Positions 38,101 through 51,800 of a DNA stretch of 64,000 bases are shown in pieces (positions within the stretch are counted from its first letter, which is position 1; each line of letters opens with the position of its first letter). The translations under genes were made by a program, and so were the position numbers. The notes under the pieces were generated by a model that worked only from the letters and a program-made list of their open reading frames with translations, was not told where the DNA came from and searched no databases. Source of the DNA: Panorpa germanica (Eukaryota; Arthropoda; Insecta; Mecoptera; Panorpidae); NCBI GenBank assembly GCA_963678705.1, contig OY783207.1, positions 9,610,001 to 9,674,000 of the forward strand. Reading direction: 5' to 3'.

Positions 38101-39813
38101 AATCTAATATGTGTTTTTCCGGTTGAAGCGGACGTTATACAAATGTCAATGCTCCGTTTTAAAATTATGAATTAATCATTTTATCAAGACAATGGTTTTA
38201 AACAGGAGTGTGCAGTCCGAAGAAATTTGATAACTCTGTTTTGAATTCCGTGCAATGAAGAAAGCTAGTTGGATAAGGTCCTCCACACACGACGCGACCG
38301 GTTGCAAACCTTATCCCGAATTTGCCCGAAGCAAATGTGATTACAACTGGGTTGTTAGTGAGAGATGGAACGTTCGATTTATTAATTCTGCGATTTCTGT
38401 TTATGACACGAGATCAGAATCGGATTTGAAAACATTTGCTTTTGTCTAATATATCAAACTCTATTGAGAATCATCAACGATACATTTTTCTAACTGAGGT
38501 ATATTTAAAACCATCTGTTATCAACATTTGTTAAGAAAATGTTAAGGTTTCTAACTTTTTTCATATTTTTGACAAGAAATGTCATCATGCGTTACTTTTT
38601 TTCACGCACAAATAAATATAAACACTTTTTTTTTAGTATAAGAGTGTTGTAATGTAGTTTGCGTCGCCTCACCAAACTTTAGCGCGTGTCACTTCGCATT
38701 GCGTGCAGCTGCTTTACGTGGTGGACATTAGCTAACAAATTCCGGAAGTAATAATGTAAAATAAGTAATAAACAAATTTTATTATAATTTTCGTGGATCA
38801 ACAAAATTACATATTTCTATTTTTGTTAAGCCATTTGTATTTCAAATATTTATTTAATTAAAAAACAATATTATTAGTGCGACATAAACATGAGACACTA
38901 ATAAAACCCTTACTTTTGCTATTTTAAAAAATTCTAGGTAGTATTTTTATGAAACAAAAATGTTTCAAAACGAAGTCGGTCTTTATTAAAGAGAATTCTC
39001 AAAATTATTAAAAAAAATAACATTTATATTAGTAACATGAAGAGTATTCTATTTTCTTAAAATTATTTTTAAAATTCGTATTTTGTATTTAAATACGAAC
39101 ATGAAATTTATGTTTTATTTTGTATTTGAAATAGGAAAATAATGAGGTATTTGCATTTTGTATTTAAATGCTTTTGAAAAGCATTTGTGCACATCTCTGG
39201 TCCAGTGTGCCGCCGCCCCAAAATGTGTCAAATTTATATTTTAGTCCTTAAAGGTCGTTTTGATATTTTCTTAAAAGGGTTCAATGAATTTAAATTAATA
39301 TTTTCAGTGCTTGGCTTTAATCCAAAATAATATGATATTACTGCGACATTTTCTTAGAGAAAGTTCATATACATAGTTTTTCTTATTCTTAACGTAATAA
39401 CTAAAAATAAGAATATGCTAATGCACATGCAAGCATTTATTTCATTCTTGGCTGATACTTACATTTTCTATACCTCGTAGATTTTCTAACTTAGCTTGAG
39501 TTTTAATATAAATGTATATAACTCCAATTCTATAGCCCATACCGTGCTAATGAGTATTTTTCGCTTTACCTGTGACTGGGGGAGTCAAAGCAACAGGCAA
39601 CTCCAATGACGTCACGGCGGTGTTTGTACAGTGAACAGGAACACCTTCCTAGATCTATATTATAGAGGTGTTGCATGTTTTCAACGTACGTTAGGGGCTC
39701 GTGACTGCATGAGAAGTACAAGGGTTGTTCTATGTACAGTAGAAATGAAAACATTTTCGAAATTAAATTATGTAATAATATGTAAGAAGATATTATTTCA
39801 CAAGCTATTGTAA

Positions 39814-39857
<44 letters not shown>

Positions 39858-42800
39858 TAACACTAATTAATGTTTAATTATTATAATTATTACCTATATT
39901 AAAATTAGAGTGATTAGATATTTTATCTCGTATTTTTTTTCAAGGATTTGCTATTAGAGTTGTACAATCTATAATAGTAATAATTGTGTTATAATTAGAT
40001 AGCATTTGTAAAGTCAGATGATAATTACGTAATAAACAAATACAAGTGTTATTAAATTTATTTTTTGTTATTTAAGTATGGAGTATAGTAATCTCTCTTT
40101 AATCCGACATATTCCGAACCTGTGTAGACGGTATAAATTTCCGAAAAAGTAACTCATCGTCATTTTAGCAAAGAAAAACATGGAATGTATAATTTAATTC
40201 AAACATTGAATATTTATTAATATTATATTCGTTGTTTTATCGATTTTAATTCATTGGTTTTGGTTGCTATCAATTTAAATTGATTATGTGCATACATAAT
40301 CGGTAGTGGTAGCTGGAGAAACATTAAAAACATAATTTTATGATTCTAAATTTTAGCGCACACTGTATACTACTATCTTAAGACAATCTTGTCATTGTGT
40401 CAGAGCAAACAGAGACAGTGCTAATAACTAATAACAAATAATAATTAACAAGGTGGCCACAGACCTGGAAATCCAGGAATTTAATGCAACATGGAATTAT
40501 CAAGGAAATTTGAAATCATTTTTTATTTGTGGCCACCCTGATTAAGACAGCCTTATCTTTACTGTGCTCAGTCTAATGGTAATGAAACAAGTTATGTTAA
40601 GTTAACTTCAAACGCATACCTATTGTCAAAAATAAAATAATAATTTGCATAACTTAAAAACATTTATTTAAAACATAAATGTTTATTTTATTCTTGATCT
40701 ACAAATGTTTGTTTATTTTCAGAGCCAAAGTAATATACATATTTCTTTAGTTTTTAACTGCCAAATATTACGATTGTGTAATAAACCATGTATATAACAT
40801 TTTCGAATAAAGAAAACAATATATTTTGCATTGCATAAAGAATTATTTATTGCATACAGATGTTCAACTTTGTTAGTAACACTACATATGCTGCAGACAT
40901 TGTTGAAGCATGAAATAAATACACAATTTAAGTCTGCGCTTTTTTTAAAATAGAATATAACCAATATATAAGGTCAAAGTTATAAAAAAGAAACATATTT
41001 TCGATTACGTTTTTTGACGATACAGTTAATATATATTTATTTCAATAATTACTACATGATAAAATGACATTAGAAGTATACTTTGTACAATTTTCATAAA
41101 AAAATATTAAGGAATGAGTCATTGTCAGCGAATCTCCGCAGACGTCACAAAAAAAAAGTAACATTGCGGTGCCACTCATATCTTATAACTGGATTTTCTG
41201 AAATCGAAAAACCAAAATGATTTCATTAGTTGATAGTTTCTGCAGGTAACGCTGTCGAGTTTTTCTTTTTTTTATTGATTTTTAAACTTTTTACAGCACT
41301 TAAAAGTCAAAGTACCAATTTTTCATTAAAAAAATCAGAAACTCTGTTATTTTAAAATACGTTAAAATTAAAAATTAAAAAAAAAAAAGCCGACAGCGTT
41401 ACCTCGGGCATTTATGTAAAGAAAGAGTGTACAAAATTTCAAAAGAATCGGACCAGTAGATTTTGAGCTAGAGAGGGCACCGACTCTAACTATGTGTGAG
41501 AAACCGCATTTAAAGTTTCAAAGTAACACAAAAGCAGACCAGAGAGGTGCAGACTTAAAACTCTATATCTCCTACAGTTTTACTTCAATCGACTTCAAAT
41601 TTTTACACAATAAACTTAATATGTTGTACAATAATATAAATAAATTTAAAAAAAAATTGAAAGCTTACTTTCTTAGCTTTCTAAACTAACGAGATTTTTG
41701 AAATTCTCGCCTCATCTCGTCTCGTGTATGGCCCTAATTCCATCACTGAAATCCAAAGGACTTCAGGACATTACAAAATGGCGGTTAAATAATTTCAAGA
41801 TGGCTTCCACTAATGATCCTATACTTAGTTTATTTTTAAATTATATTTTAACATACTTATATTATTTAATTATTGTTACATTTTATAATTTGGTTGGCAT
41901 TTTTATATTAGTTAGCATCAGATTGTTATGTATTGTGGTTGCAGCAACAAGGGCGAAGGTCCGGGGAACCCCCGGTCCTTGCAGTGACAGATCTCACGGA
42001 TCAAATTCATCCGATGACAAATCACACGCATGCGCAAGGTGCATGCCCACTGCCTACCACCCCCAAGACGGTAACCATCCCGGTAACGAGGGTGAGTCGT
42101 ATCTGTTGGATCTGTTGGTGAAATAATTACCATATGACACTTACCTGCCTATTTTTAAAAATTGGGGGTCCCTTGCACCTATACCTACTTTATCAATATG
42201 GCGCCCACTTGGCATCTGATTGCTATTTTTAATTTTTTTTTTTGCATATCTTTTGTGTATTTAACTTTTTTGTAGTTTTTGTTTTAGATTATTTGTGTTT
42301 ATTGATTTTTATTAATGTGTGTATTCTTGTTTTAATGTTGGCTGCACTTGTTTAACTAAAATCTATGATATCAAAAAAAAAAACGTTGTGTTTAAAAATA
42401 TATATTTAAATGTATACAGTCCACTTAAAAACATTTTCACTGTATTAGCTAGTTATTTAAAAACACCATCTATCTATGACACTCACACTCATAAGCGTCT
42501 GTGTTGTATAAAAGAGATGACAAATCTGCGGAAGTGACGTACCGTGCATTGGAATTTTTATATAACATTGCCTCTCTTTAATAATTGTAAAGGCAAAATT
42601 GTTAATATCTCCTGAAATATAAAGCGTAATTAAAAAATAATTAGATATTTTAGGAACTGCTAGTCAACTTTATCAATATATAGTACAGTTTTATAGAATT
42701 TAAGTGATAAGGCTATTCAGTTAATTTAAAAAAAACTTACCAAAAATTAAATAAATACAATTTGACAATGAGTCTGTAATATTCACAATAAAGTGTTAAT

Positions 42801-45800
42801 TGTTAGTGTTGTGGAATAATACCTGTTTTTCTTGTGCCTTATACTAACATTATCTTTAAAAACAAGTTTTATTTTATGTGTATTTATAGAATATAGCTAT
42901 CTGATTATCCTTGTCTGTACCATGTAAATTTAATTATTGCTCTTAAAATTGTTTTTTAACGTCTGGATAAATATTTTTAAAGTTTACAATTTTTTAATTG
43001 CTTTTATAATTGTTAATACAAATAATACAAGTATTACATAAATGTGGAATATAAATAATTAAAAAAATATTAAAACCCAGCCCAGAACCGTCTCTGTGTT
43101 ATTATCATGTCTCTAACTTATAATTAATTAATATGAATAATAGTCAATTAATTTAATACAACTCATGACACGATTAAATTAATCATCACATTCATCAGAA
43201 ATCCCACAGAATTAAATATAAATCTTATCTAAATTGAACCGCGGGTTTTTGAATTTCCCACATATATATAAATCGTCATTATCGGTCTATGACGCGTGTT
43301 TGAGTGATTCTGATAGTCCCGTACTGTGAGTAAACACCACGCGGCAAATTTGCATCAAACTCAGATATTCCCGCGTGAATGATCGTGAATGTTTAATTTC
43401 TAAAAAACTGTGCTACATATTAATAAAGTTAGCTGTCAAGACCAGAAATGTCCAATTATTTTTATTAAATTCGCAATATTTAAGCCCCATTCCCACTCAC
43501 TGAGTTTTAGTGTTAATTTAAGGTTTTAACCTAAAATGTAAATTTCAACTTATGAAATATAAAAAAATAAAAATTATATTAAATACAATAATTTATAATT
43601 AATAAAGATATTAATTATTAAAAATGTATATTACTGAGTATTGTAGAAGCTATTCAACCGAATCGTCCGAATCATTAAAGATATACAAAAAATGTGAAAA
43701 CATTGACATCGTCATAACCTTTTCCAACCCTCTTGCCTTCTATGAATTGCCATCTCTCTTATACAACAGAGTATACAATTAAATTTCACATATAGCTGAA
43801 GCAGCGGTAAAACGATTTTTTTTTTAATTCATTTATTTATTTATTTGCCTTGACTTCTATTCGTCATAGCCACCATCAAACATTTTTTTTTACATATTTC
43901 ACATTTTATAATTCTATTTTACAAATTTCTAAATATTTAAATAATTCACTAATTAATTTTGAATCATTTAACAAAAATTTAGTATTAACAGGATAAGTTT
44001 TAACCACATCTAATATTTCACTGTTGAATTTTGACCTTTCTAAACTATAATTTATGCATTCAAATATAATATAATCCAAAGTTCCTTCTTCACCACATTA
44101 ACATCTATCGTCGGATTTAATAAAATAAAAACACCAATAGCATATTATTAACATATATTTTAATAAAAAATTAAAATCCACCTTAATTAAAAATAAGTTC
44201 ACAATCTAATTGTGTTAAAAATACTGGACCGCGGTTTCTCGCAGTGCGGGACTAGCCTTATTTCGTCCATTCCCTTACAGTTGGTACGAATTGCTATTGT
44301 CGACGCCTGTGACTCGACATTAGATTTTGTGTTTAGCTCTCTGTTCCTGTGTTTGTACTCGTTATCTAAAAATAACTTAACGTTAGTGTTGCTTTTTCGC
44401 GAATCAATTTTTTGTTGAAAAGTTTATTTTTGAAATCTTTGTTAGTATAATGTTACTTTTTATATGATAATTTAGAAAACCGTTACACACATTAAAATCT
44501 ATTTATGCTACAATTTAAATACTATTGACACAATTTTGACAACCAGGTTATGTATACGAATGTGTAAAACACACACCACTTCGGTATAGTAATGGGAAAG
44601 CACCCTAAATGTATAAAACGGGTCTCTCAATCAAATTGAATTGAATAAATCAAATTCAACTTCTTTGGCTTCAGAAATCGAATAATTGAACTCAATCTCT
44701 TTCAATACGGGTATACGAGTAGCTTTATTGTATTAGAAAATTGTTTTTAGAATATAATAAGGAAACCTCACCGCTTTTAAGAAACAGTTTTTAAAATAAT
44801 TGATTCTTTATATGTTTTAAAATAGTTTCATATTTTATTGTACAACGTTTATTTAATATTGAATGATAATCACGAGCCCTTGAAATATGATAATTTGTAT
44901 GATATAAATTAAAAGCTATTAATAGAATAAGCAAGATACAGGATGCCGTGCTTCGTCGTACCGTGCCATCTCTATCAGCTAAATACGAATACGACTATAT
45001 TTACTTATTTTTTATCATTATTAGATTAAATATAGCAAACGAATTTATCAAAGAATTGAAGTATTTTAAAAACTGAATGAACTTTTAACATGTGTACTAA
45101 TCCAGTATGCACTTAATTTTAAACTTGCTATTGTAGTCCAGAGTTACGTACATGCAGAAGTAGGCTTGTGAATCCATGTTTTAATTTCTTTTAATCGGTA
45201 TTGCAATGTTATAGGAGATATTAACCACATCACATGCCCATGACATCATGCCCTGTTGCAGCCTTCTTGCAATTTATCAATTGTCAGAAGAGTGCAAATC
45301 AAACGTCAGATTACTTATAGCTGTCTCGTGCAACACATAAAATGTTAATATTATAAAGTTGGTAAACAATGATAAACAAAATAGATTACTTGTTATTTTT
45401 ACAGTCTTTGATATCGAATCAAGTTAAAATTTAGTTTTTATTTTCTTCTTTTGTTTAAATTAATTTAATTTATTTAACGTCTGCCTATTTCCGAAGGTGA
45501 ATCCTATCATAGACGACCTCCTACTACTGTTAGCAGTGTTTATGATGTCGTGGTCACGTATATGTGGCCTATACCACTAATACAATTTCCCATTTCCTTA
45601 TACAATATTGATTTTAAAGATAATGATCTTGAATTCTAAAAATATATATTGTTTATACTTTATTGTTAACTATAATTCAAATTACAAGAGTTCCGCGGGG
45701 ACTCATGCTTAAAACTTGTGTCGTATAAATTTGCGAAATAATTTAAAAAAAAGCAGTCTCGCTAATTTTTTTATAGCATCAATAGCAGTGAAAAGATAAA

Positions 45801-48800
45801 ATTCACCATCGTATCGTAGATTTATACGGCTCTTATAATCTGTTTTAAATATGTGCCACCGTCGAACTCTCGAGCTCTATCAGTATCTCAAATGTGATTT
45901 TTTTTTAATAATAATAGTAGCATTATTCTTAAAGATTATGCAATTAAAACTGTAAATAGCAATTTAAAGAACCAGGATAATTAAAAGAACAAAACAGTAC
46001 AAAATATTAAATGCATATCAATCGTCACATACTGCACCTTTGTTAATTATTATTTAATTTACATTTTATTAAAAATAATCCCCTTATCAGAAATTCCTTT
46101 AGATTCTACAGCTTGCCTTTACACCTATTCTACAACTGTTAAACATAGTGGCACTATTTTATGAATTTCTACACGAAGCTACAAGTTTATTTCGCAAACT
46201 ATTTTCGCGTATTTTGAAATTACTCTTGCCAAGAATTCACAGATGGTTTGACAGGCCGTCCCGTGACCTGTATAAAAAAAGAATTCTTCTTTTATAAATT
46301 TCTCCCCATTGTTTACAAAAGCGTCCTCAAGATAGCGAACACATATTTTACTTTTTCACATAATTTTATATCACATGACTAATGTTTCGATATCTGAAAT
46401 AACTCGTGACTGCGAGGTTCAGCCTGGGTTCATTATTTATTCAATATCTTTGTAATTAATAAACCGATTGAATATATATTTACGTTTTTCATCATCACAA
46501 ATGTTATCAAACACATATTAAATTTGCTAATGTTTAATAGAAACGATTTGAATAAATGTAAAGAATGCGGTAATAAATAAAACATCTTCTCAAATCACCT
46601 GATCAAACAAGTTTGACACGTTATATGAATAATCCACTTCCGAGTCTCTTATCAATACGAGTATTATGCATCAATTGATTACATCATCTTAAAAATAATT
46701 AAGATAACAAAATTCTATAGATATTGTTTATTTATTAAGTCTTGACATCTGTGAACAAGTCTAATTTTGATGAGTATAACGAATCCGTCATTAACCTATA
46801 TATAAAAACATCAATGACATTTATGTCAGTCAAAACTATATTCTCGTATAGTGGTCGTAAGTCACAAGGTTGAGAAAGATTCAACTAAACTATACACACG
46901 TAACATTTCAACGGTAACTTTTTGGCTTCAATTACGTTTATTATATATACGACTATGTTAAGGGGGTTCCAACGCCCGCATTAAAGCTGTGTATCCACCA
47001 AAAAACATAACCTAAAACTTCAGTAACTACAGCCAGTAAATCAAGAGAATTGTTTCATATTATTAATACCAGATATGCGCGTTTTTCAAATACATATGCT
47101 CAAAATGCAAATACAAAATAGTAAATACCTATTTTCTATTTTGTATTTAAATATCTTTTAAGAGTAGAGAATTTTATATTTTATTTGAAAACTTTTACAA
47201 ACCTATGTCCTATTTGGAAAATACAAAATACTTTTTTCATTTTTGTTACTTCATAGTGTTAATCAGTATTAACACATTATTTTTTTAATATAAACTTAAA
47301 ACCCCACCAACATTAGCACCATCTTTGATCTAAAAGTATCTGCATAATGTCTTAATAATTCTAATTTAAAATAATAGATGTGCTTATTATTTTATTATCA
47401 TTCCTGTTACCCCCACCATAAGACATCTTATTTTCGTTTACCTAAATCTGTTTATCACATTTTCTCGTTTTACTACAAGACAATCATTCACTAAATTCCT
47501 TACTGAAATATATATACATAAATATATAGTATTTTACCTACTACCCCCACCCACATGCGATATTCAACATTTATATATTTTCCTTCGTAAGTTGACATTA
47601 TTTAGACATAGGTACAGACTAGTGCGACATAAACATGCGACACTAACAAAACCCTTACTTTTGTTATTTTTAAAAATTCTAGGTAGTATTTTTATAAAAT
47701 AAAAATGTTTCAAAACGAAGTCGGTCTTTACCAAAGAGAATTCTCAAAATTATTAAAAAAATAACATTTATATTAGTAACATAAAGAGTATTCCATTTTC
47801 TTAAAAATTATTTTTAAAATTCGTATTTTGTATTTAAATACGAACATGAAATTTATTTTTTATTTTGTATTTGAAATAGAAAAATAACGAGGTATTTGTA
47901 TTTTGTATTTAAATGCTTTTGAAAAGCATTTGTGCACATCTCTGATAATAACAATGTATAAATATTGGTATCACACTGATGTGGACAACGCATAACGGTA
48001 GCAAACTAAATGTATTTTCTGTGAATACGAAAATAGCACGCATATTAAACACTGTCTATAGAGATTAAATCGACACAAGCGACTGTACTTCAAGTAAAAC
48101 CTGTCATATTTATACGTGTAGGGTACTCGATACAGAAATAAATCAGCATTGGTTCAAGTTTGTTTTGATTTTCATTTCACAATAATAAAGCAGTTGTTTC
48201 TATGAAACTTATCAGACAATGGGATTCTTAGATCTACAGTATTGGTTATTCATATCGAATTTATGATCTTTATCAGTAAAAGTAAACAATTAGCAAACAA
48301 TTAAATGCAATTTGTTGTTTACAATTATCGTAGATAATACCTTCGGAAAAGGAGAGGTGAAGAAGTATCGCTAGCGAGATAAAACTATTTTGCTTATAAT
48401 AATTTTGACTTTTAATAAATAAATAAAAATATTTCATTTAAAAAATTATAGCTATTCTAAAAACCTATAATTGATAAAAGGGAGAAGTTTATGATTATGT
48501 TAATAGCAAAAAACTGAGACCATTAGAGCTGGAACACACTACGATTTAAATCACATTGATTTGTAACACATGGAATCATATCATGAGCATGCACACACCA
48601 CGATTTTTTAATCTGAGCGACTTTAGTCGCAGCTACAGATTTCGTAGCTACAGAATTGTAGTGTGTTCGGGGTCTTACAAATAATTCAAAAGTTATTATG
48701 AACTTTTTATCTGTATGATTGCATTATTTTATATAATTCTTTAATGTGTTGTTCTTGCCAAATCTGAATTCTTGAATAAGTATAGAAAATATTTTTTTAT

Positions 48801-51800
48801 AATATTTAAAATATTATGAAACAATAGGAAAATTTATATGACTGTATCAATTGGATATAATAATGGAATTATTTAATCGACAATAATTAAAAAATTATAA
48901 ATATGTTTATTAGTCATTATTTTCTGTTTATATTTCAATTAAAATTTTTTGCATTACATCATCGTTTTGTGTGTTTATTATTTGATACGATTCCATTCAA
49001 GTATATAATCTGCCATACTCTGATCCAACCGCGGTTCCACAGGATACCGTACTTTCGAGTTCGATTCCTGGACCATCGTTATATTTTAAAGTGAGTTTGG
49101 TGTTATTATATACCAAATATAATCACATATTTATGATACATGTATCAGCTTTAGTCAAATGCCGTCAATAATAAAGTATCATTCCCACTCACTACTTTAT
49201 TTTGTATTAATTTAAATTGTTTAGCATATAGCAATACGCGTAGTCATTCACAGTACCATTTTTAACTTAATTTATTTTTTAAGTTTTCTTATTTTTTTTT
49301 GTCAAATGTTTTATATTAAAAATACTAAATTTACAAAAACTGTATTATATTATACCCTCTAAAATGTGACAATCTGTCCAAATGCAGTAGGATTTACTTT
49401 TCAAAGAACTTTAATGTTAGTTTTTGAAAAATATAGAAGTGAAAGCAATTTCTATTACTAATTATTATTAAAAATAGCAATTTTAATTATTTCACATACA
49501 ATTTTGTCGAAGTGTCTAAATTTATATTATATTACTAACAATGCATACTCACTAACTAAATTAATTAAACTTAAATTAAAACACAAATGTGAAAATGCAA
49601 AACGTGAAATCTAGATAACATTATTAAATAAAAACAGTAAATTAAATATCAAACATCAAATATGTGAGTGGGAATGAGGCTTATGGCTATTATAGTAAAA
49701 TTTTAAAAATTCAAAAACGCATCAAAAATTATGTTTTAGCCTGCCTTAAACTAAATTTACGCTACAAAAGGAAGCAAGCAATCCTATTAATTTTGTTGCA
49801 TTAGAGTCAATTTATTAATAAATAAATATAAAAAATGGTTACCTTCGTGCTAACGTATGGACATTAAATACTACAGGTATTTATATAGGAATATTTTCCA
49901 TCGAACGTAACGTAAAAGCTTTTTCATATAAATAACAAAGTAAGTTATATAAAAATAATCCAATTATCCAGGTAAAGAATCTGATGTAATATATGTAAAG
50001 ATTACTTTGCATGTTTCATTTCATACCGGCTTATTTTGTTATGTAAAGTAGTGGCTAATACAATAAAACATAGATCAAAAGTATGCCTTTGCAAATTCAA
50101 TTAAATAATGACTGCCTATTTCGAATACTGAATCCTATCACCGTCGACCTTCAATTGTCTCTACAGTTTTCAAGATATATTTAAACTACTTAATCAAATA
50201 ATTTTGACAATAACCAAACCCAGAAAATATAGCGCTGGTGATGGAACTCGATAATAAAGCAGTCTGCATCAAGTATTAATTATAATATTTATTTAGATGC
50301 TAATGTTATAACAATTTCTTAATCATTCTGTAAAAGATGTTGCCTGCGTACCAGGGGGTTTGTTTTCTATTATTGCTATCTTTATATACTTGTATGTATT
50401 TACCTTATTATCTATTTCTTTTCCATTGTTACAATGACTAATTATATATAATAAATATACACCCATCGAAAATACACACAACCGTAAAAGTATTAGCGCA
50501 CATTTGATATATGTGACACTTTTCTTTTGTATAAGTATTTATTTTTATGTATGTTAACATTTCTTATAAAAATATTTTTGTTACAGCTTTTAAATTTCAA
50601 GAAAATCTGCTCAGGACAATGATTCAAATAGAAAATACATTTTTCGAGTTGGGGGAATCGTCAACTCGAGACTGCTTAATAATCTGTGATAGAGGTGCCA
50701 TGGATGCAAGTGCTTGTAAGTTTCTACTATAAATTATGGAGTTATAATAAGTTGTTCTATGTATATAAATTGATTAATCATTTCAGTCATTTCCAAAGAA
50801 AAGTGGGAACTTATGATGAACGGTAATAATTGGAATACTGTTGAGCTCCGAGATAACCGATATAATCAGATTGTACACATGGTTTCTGCAGCTAATGGAG
50901 CTGAAAATTTCTACTCCACTGAGGTAAAAAAATATTTATTTTCATAATAAATACTCCTGTATCAAAAAAATAAATAAATACTGGATGACTTTCTGATGAC
51001 AAAGTTATTTATAGATGATTCTTTCTTTCAGGATCATGCATGCCGTTCAGAAGGTGTAGGGCTTGCCCGAGAACTAGATTACAATGCATCTGCTGCTTGG
51101 GTGGGACACCCATATTTTGACGTCATCGACAATTCAACGGATTTCGAGTCAAAAATGAACAGGATGATTGAAGTTGTATGTCAGAAAATCGGAATTGACA
51201 CTGGAGATCGTCTTAGAGTTAATTCCAGAAAACTTAAATTTTTGGGTATGTTAAATTACATAACATTATTATATTATTATATCAACCAATTTCACTATGA
51301 GTTTTCGTTATGTTTCTCTTGTTTTTCTTTTACAGACAGAGCTGTGTCTTTCCAACCAGTTCGTATTTTCTATTTTGTATTAAAACGGTTGTTTCTTCTA
51401 TGATTATAAAAACTAAATTCTTAAATAAAGCATATTATTAAGCGCATTTAAATGTGTTTAATTTTCATACTAATATTTCTTGTTTAACAATAACATTATT
51501 ATTTGTACATGTACATTAAGGAATTAGAATATTACACTCTGGTGAAAAATGTAAATAGAATAATCATTTAATATTTTTAAGCATGAAATTTTTAGATGCC
51601 AATTTCATTATTATATATACCTTAATATATCGGATTATTTATTACGTGAAATTATTATGTATATCTTAATTAATATTGCTTAAGTTTTCACCATTTTTAT
51701 TTAGTCTTTCTTTTTTTTACATCACTTAGTAAACTATGGTACCAAAATTTTATAAATAAAAAATAATTTCCATATATATTTAATAAACTCTAATTTTTTT

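Noticed and set aside
40085-40150. Possible pogo/Tigger-type transposon end (CTCTCTTTAATCCGACATAT)
   Set aside because: Only one end was seen and no partner terminus or transposase, so it is not listed as an element.
41698-42126. 142-codon frame as a free-standing gene
   Set aside because: Its first 80 codons are AT-rich and hydrophobic with no family match; only the GC-rich part bounded by splice sites (41945-42091) looks meaningful.
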